Assembly (NCBI GenBank): GCA_025357175.1
Contig: JANXPS010000208.1
Coordinates: forward strand, 1-5,346
Reading direction: 5' to 3'
DNA length: 5,346 bases
Source of the DNA: Deltaproteobacteria bacterium
Lineage (GTDB): Bacteria; Desulfobacterota; Deferrimicrobia; Deferrimicrobiales; Deferrimicrobiaceae
In this document: one piece after another, positions 5,282 through 5,346 of the stretch
Position numbering within the stretch: position 1 is the first letter of the stretch
Layout: each line of letters starts with the position of its first letter
The notes under the pieces: model-generated
Database searches by the model: none
Seen by the model: only the letters and a program-made list of their open reading frames with translations
What the model was told of the DNA's origin: nothing
Position numbers and translations under genes: made by a program

Positions 5282-5346
5282 TCATCGCATCGAGTGGGAG
5301 CTGCGCAGCAGCAGCGAGACGCCGAGGAAGGTGAGCATCATGACGA
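5282..5346 (-). CDS. CcsA/CcsB-like cytochrome c biogenesis protein, C-terminal end only
   Basis: Only the last 20 codons and the stop lie in the window; the gene continues past the right edge, so the 5' part is missing. The visible tail is VMMLTFLGVSLLLRSSHSMR. A hydrophobic TFLGVxLLL segment ending in a short xxHS tail is typical of the last membrane helix of CcsA/CcsB (HemX-like) proteins, which commonly end near LHSY. CcsA presents heme through a periplasmic tryptophan-rich loop and partners with ResB, and the ResB-like gene is next downstream, 276 nt away across the repeat. The call rests on this short tail plus the neighbour, so it is moderate. Confidence 0.6.
   Translation of the reverse strand, partial: VMMLTFLGVSLLLRSSHSMR

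Noticed and set aside
5062..5334. Plus-strand 90-codon open frame across the repeat
   Set aside because: It consists of translated repeat arms and antisense of the CcsA-like tail, with no ribosome site and no protein-like pattern.

Overview
The window looks like a chromosomal segment of a high-GC Gram-negative bacterium. All six recognisable genes are on the minus strand and are read from right to left. Mpl is a Gram-negative murein-recycling enzyme. The combination of System II cytochrome c assembly proteins (CcsA/ResB type), Mpl, LdcA and a FlgO/FG-GAP-like envelope protein resembles Desulfobacterota/Desulfuromonadota (former Deltaproteobacteria). That assignment is inferred from gene content and GC; no marker gene is present.

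Layout, upstream to downstream (high to low coordinates). The window opens with the last 20 codons of a CcsA/CcsB-like cytochrome c assembly gene (5282-5346). A 276-nt spacer follows (5006-5281), mostly filled by a hairpin-rich repeat of about 170 bp with inverted ends (5104-5273). Next come a short ResB-like membrane protein (4256-5005), an LD-carboxypeptidase (LdcA, 3346-4272), a cytoplasmic beta-lactamase-fold serine hydrolase (2237-3349) and murein tripeptide ligase Mpl (816-2240). After a 50-nt gap there is an exported protein truncated by the window edge (1-765). It has a signal peptide, an alpha/beta N-terminal domain, a Pro/Ala linker and what looks like the first blade of an FG-GAP/VCBS propeller.

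The four genes from resB to mpl are packed with overlaps of 17, 4 and 4 nt, so they very probably form one translationally coupled operon. LdcA trims the murein tetrapeptide to the tripeptide in the cytoplasm, and Mpl attaches that tripeptide to UDP-MurNAc, so these two are consecutive recycling steps. The serine hydrolase between them has no signal peptide and no established role. It is the best candidate here for an undescribed component, a possible extra cytoplasmic muropeptide-processing enzyme. The two cytochrome c assembly genes probably form their own functional pair.

No RNA genes, CRISPR arrays, insertion sequences or phage genes were seen. The long plus-strand open frames are high-GC shadows of the real genes.
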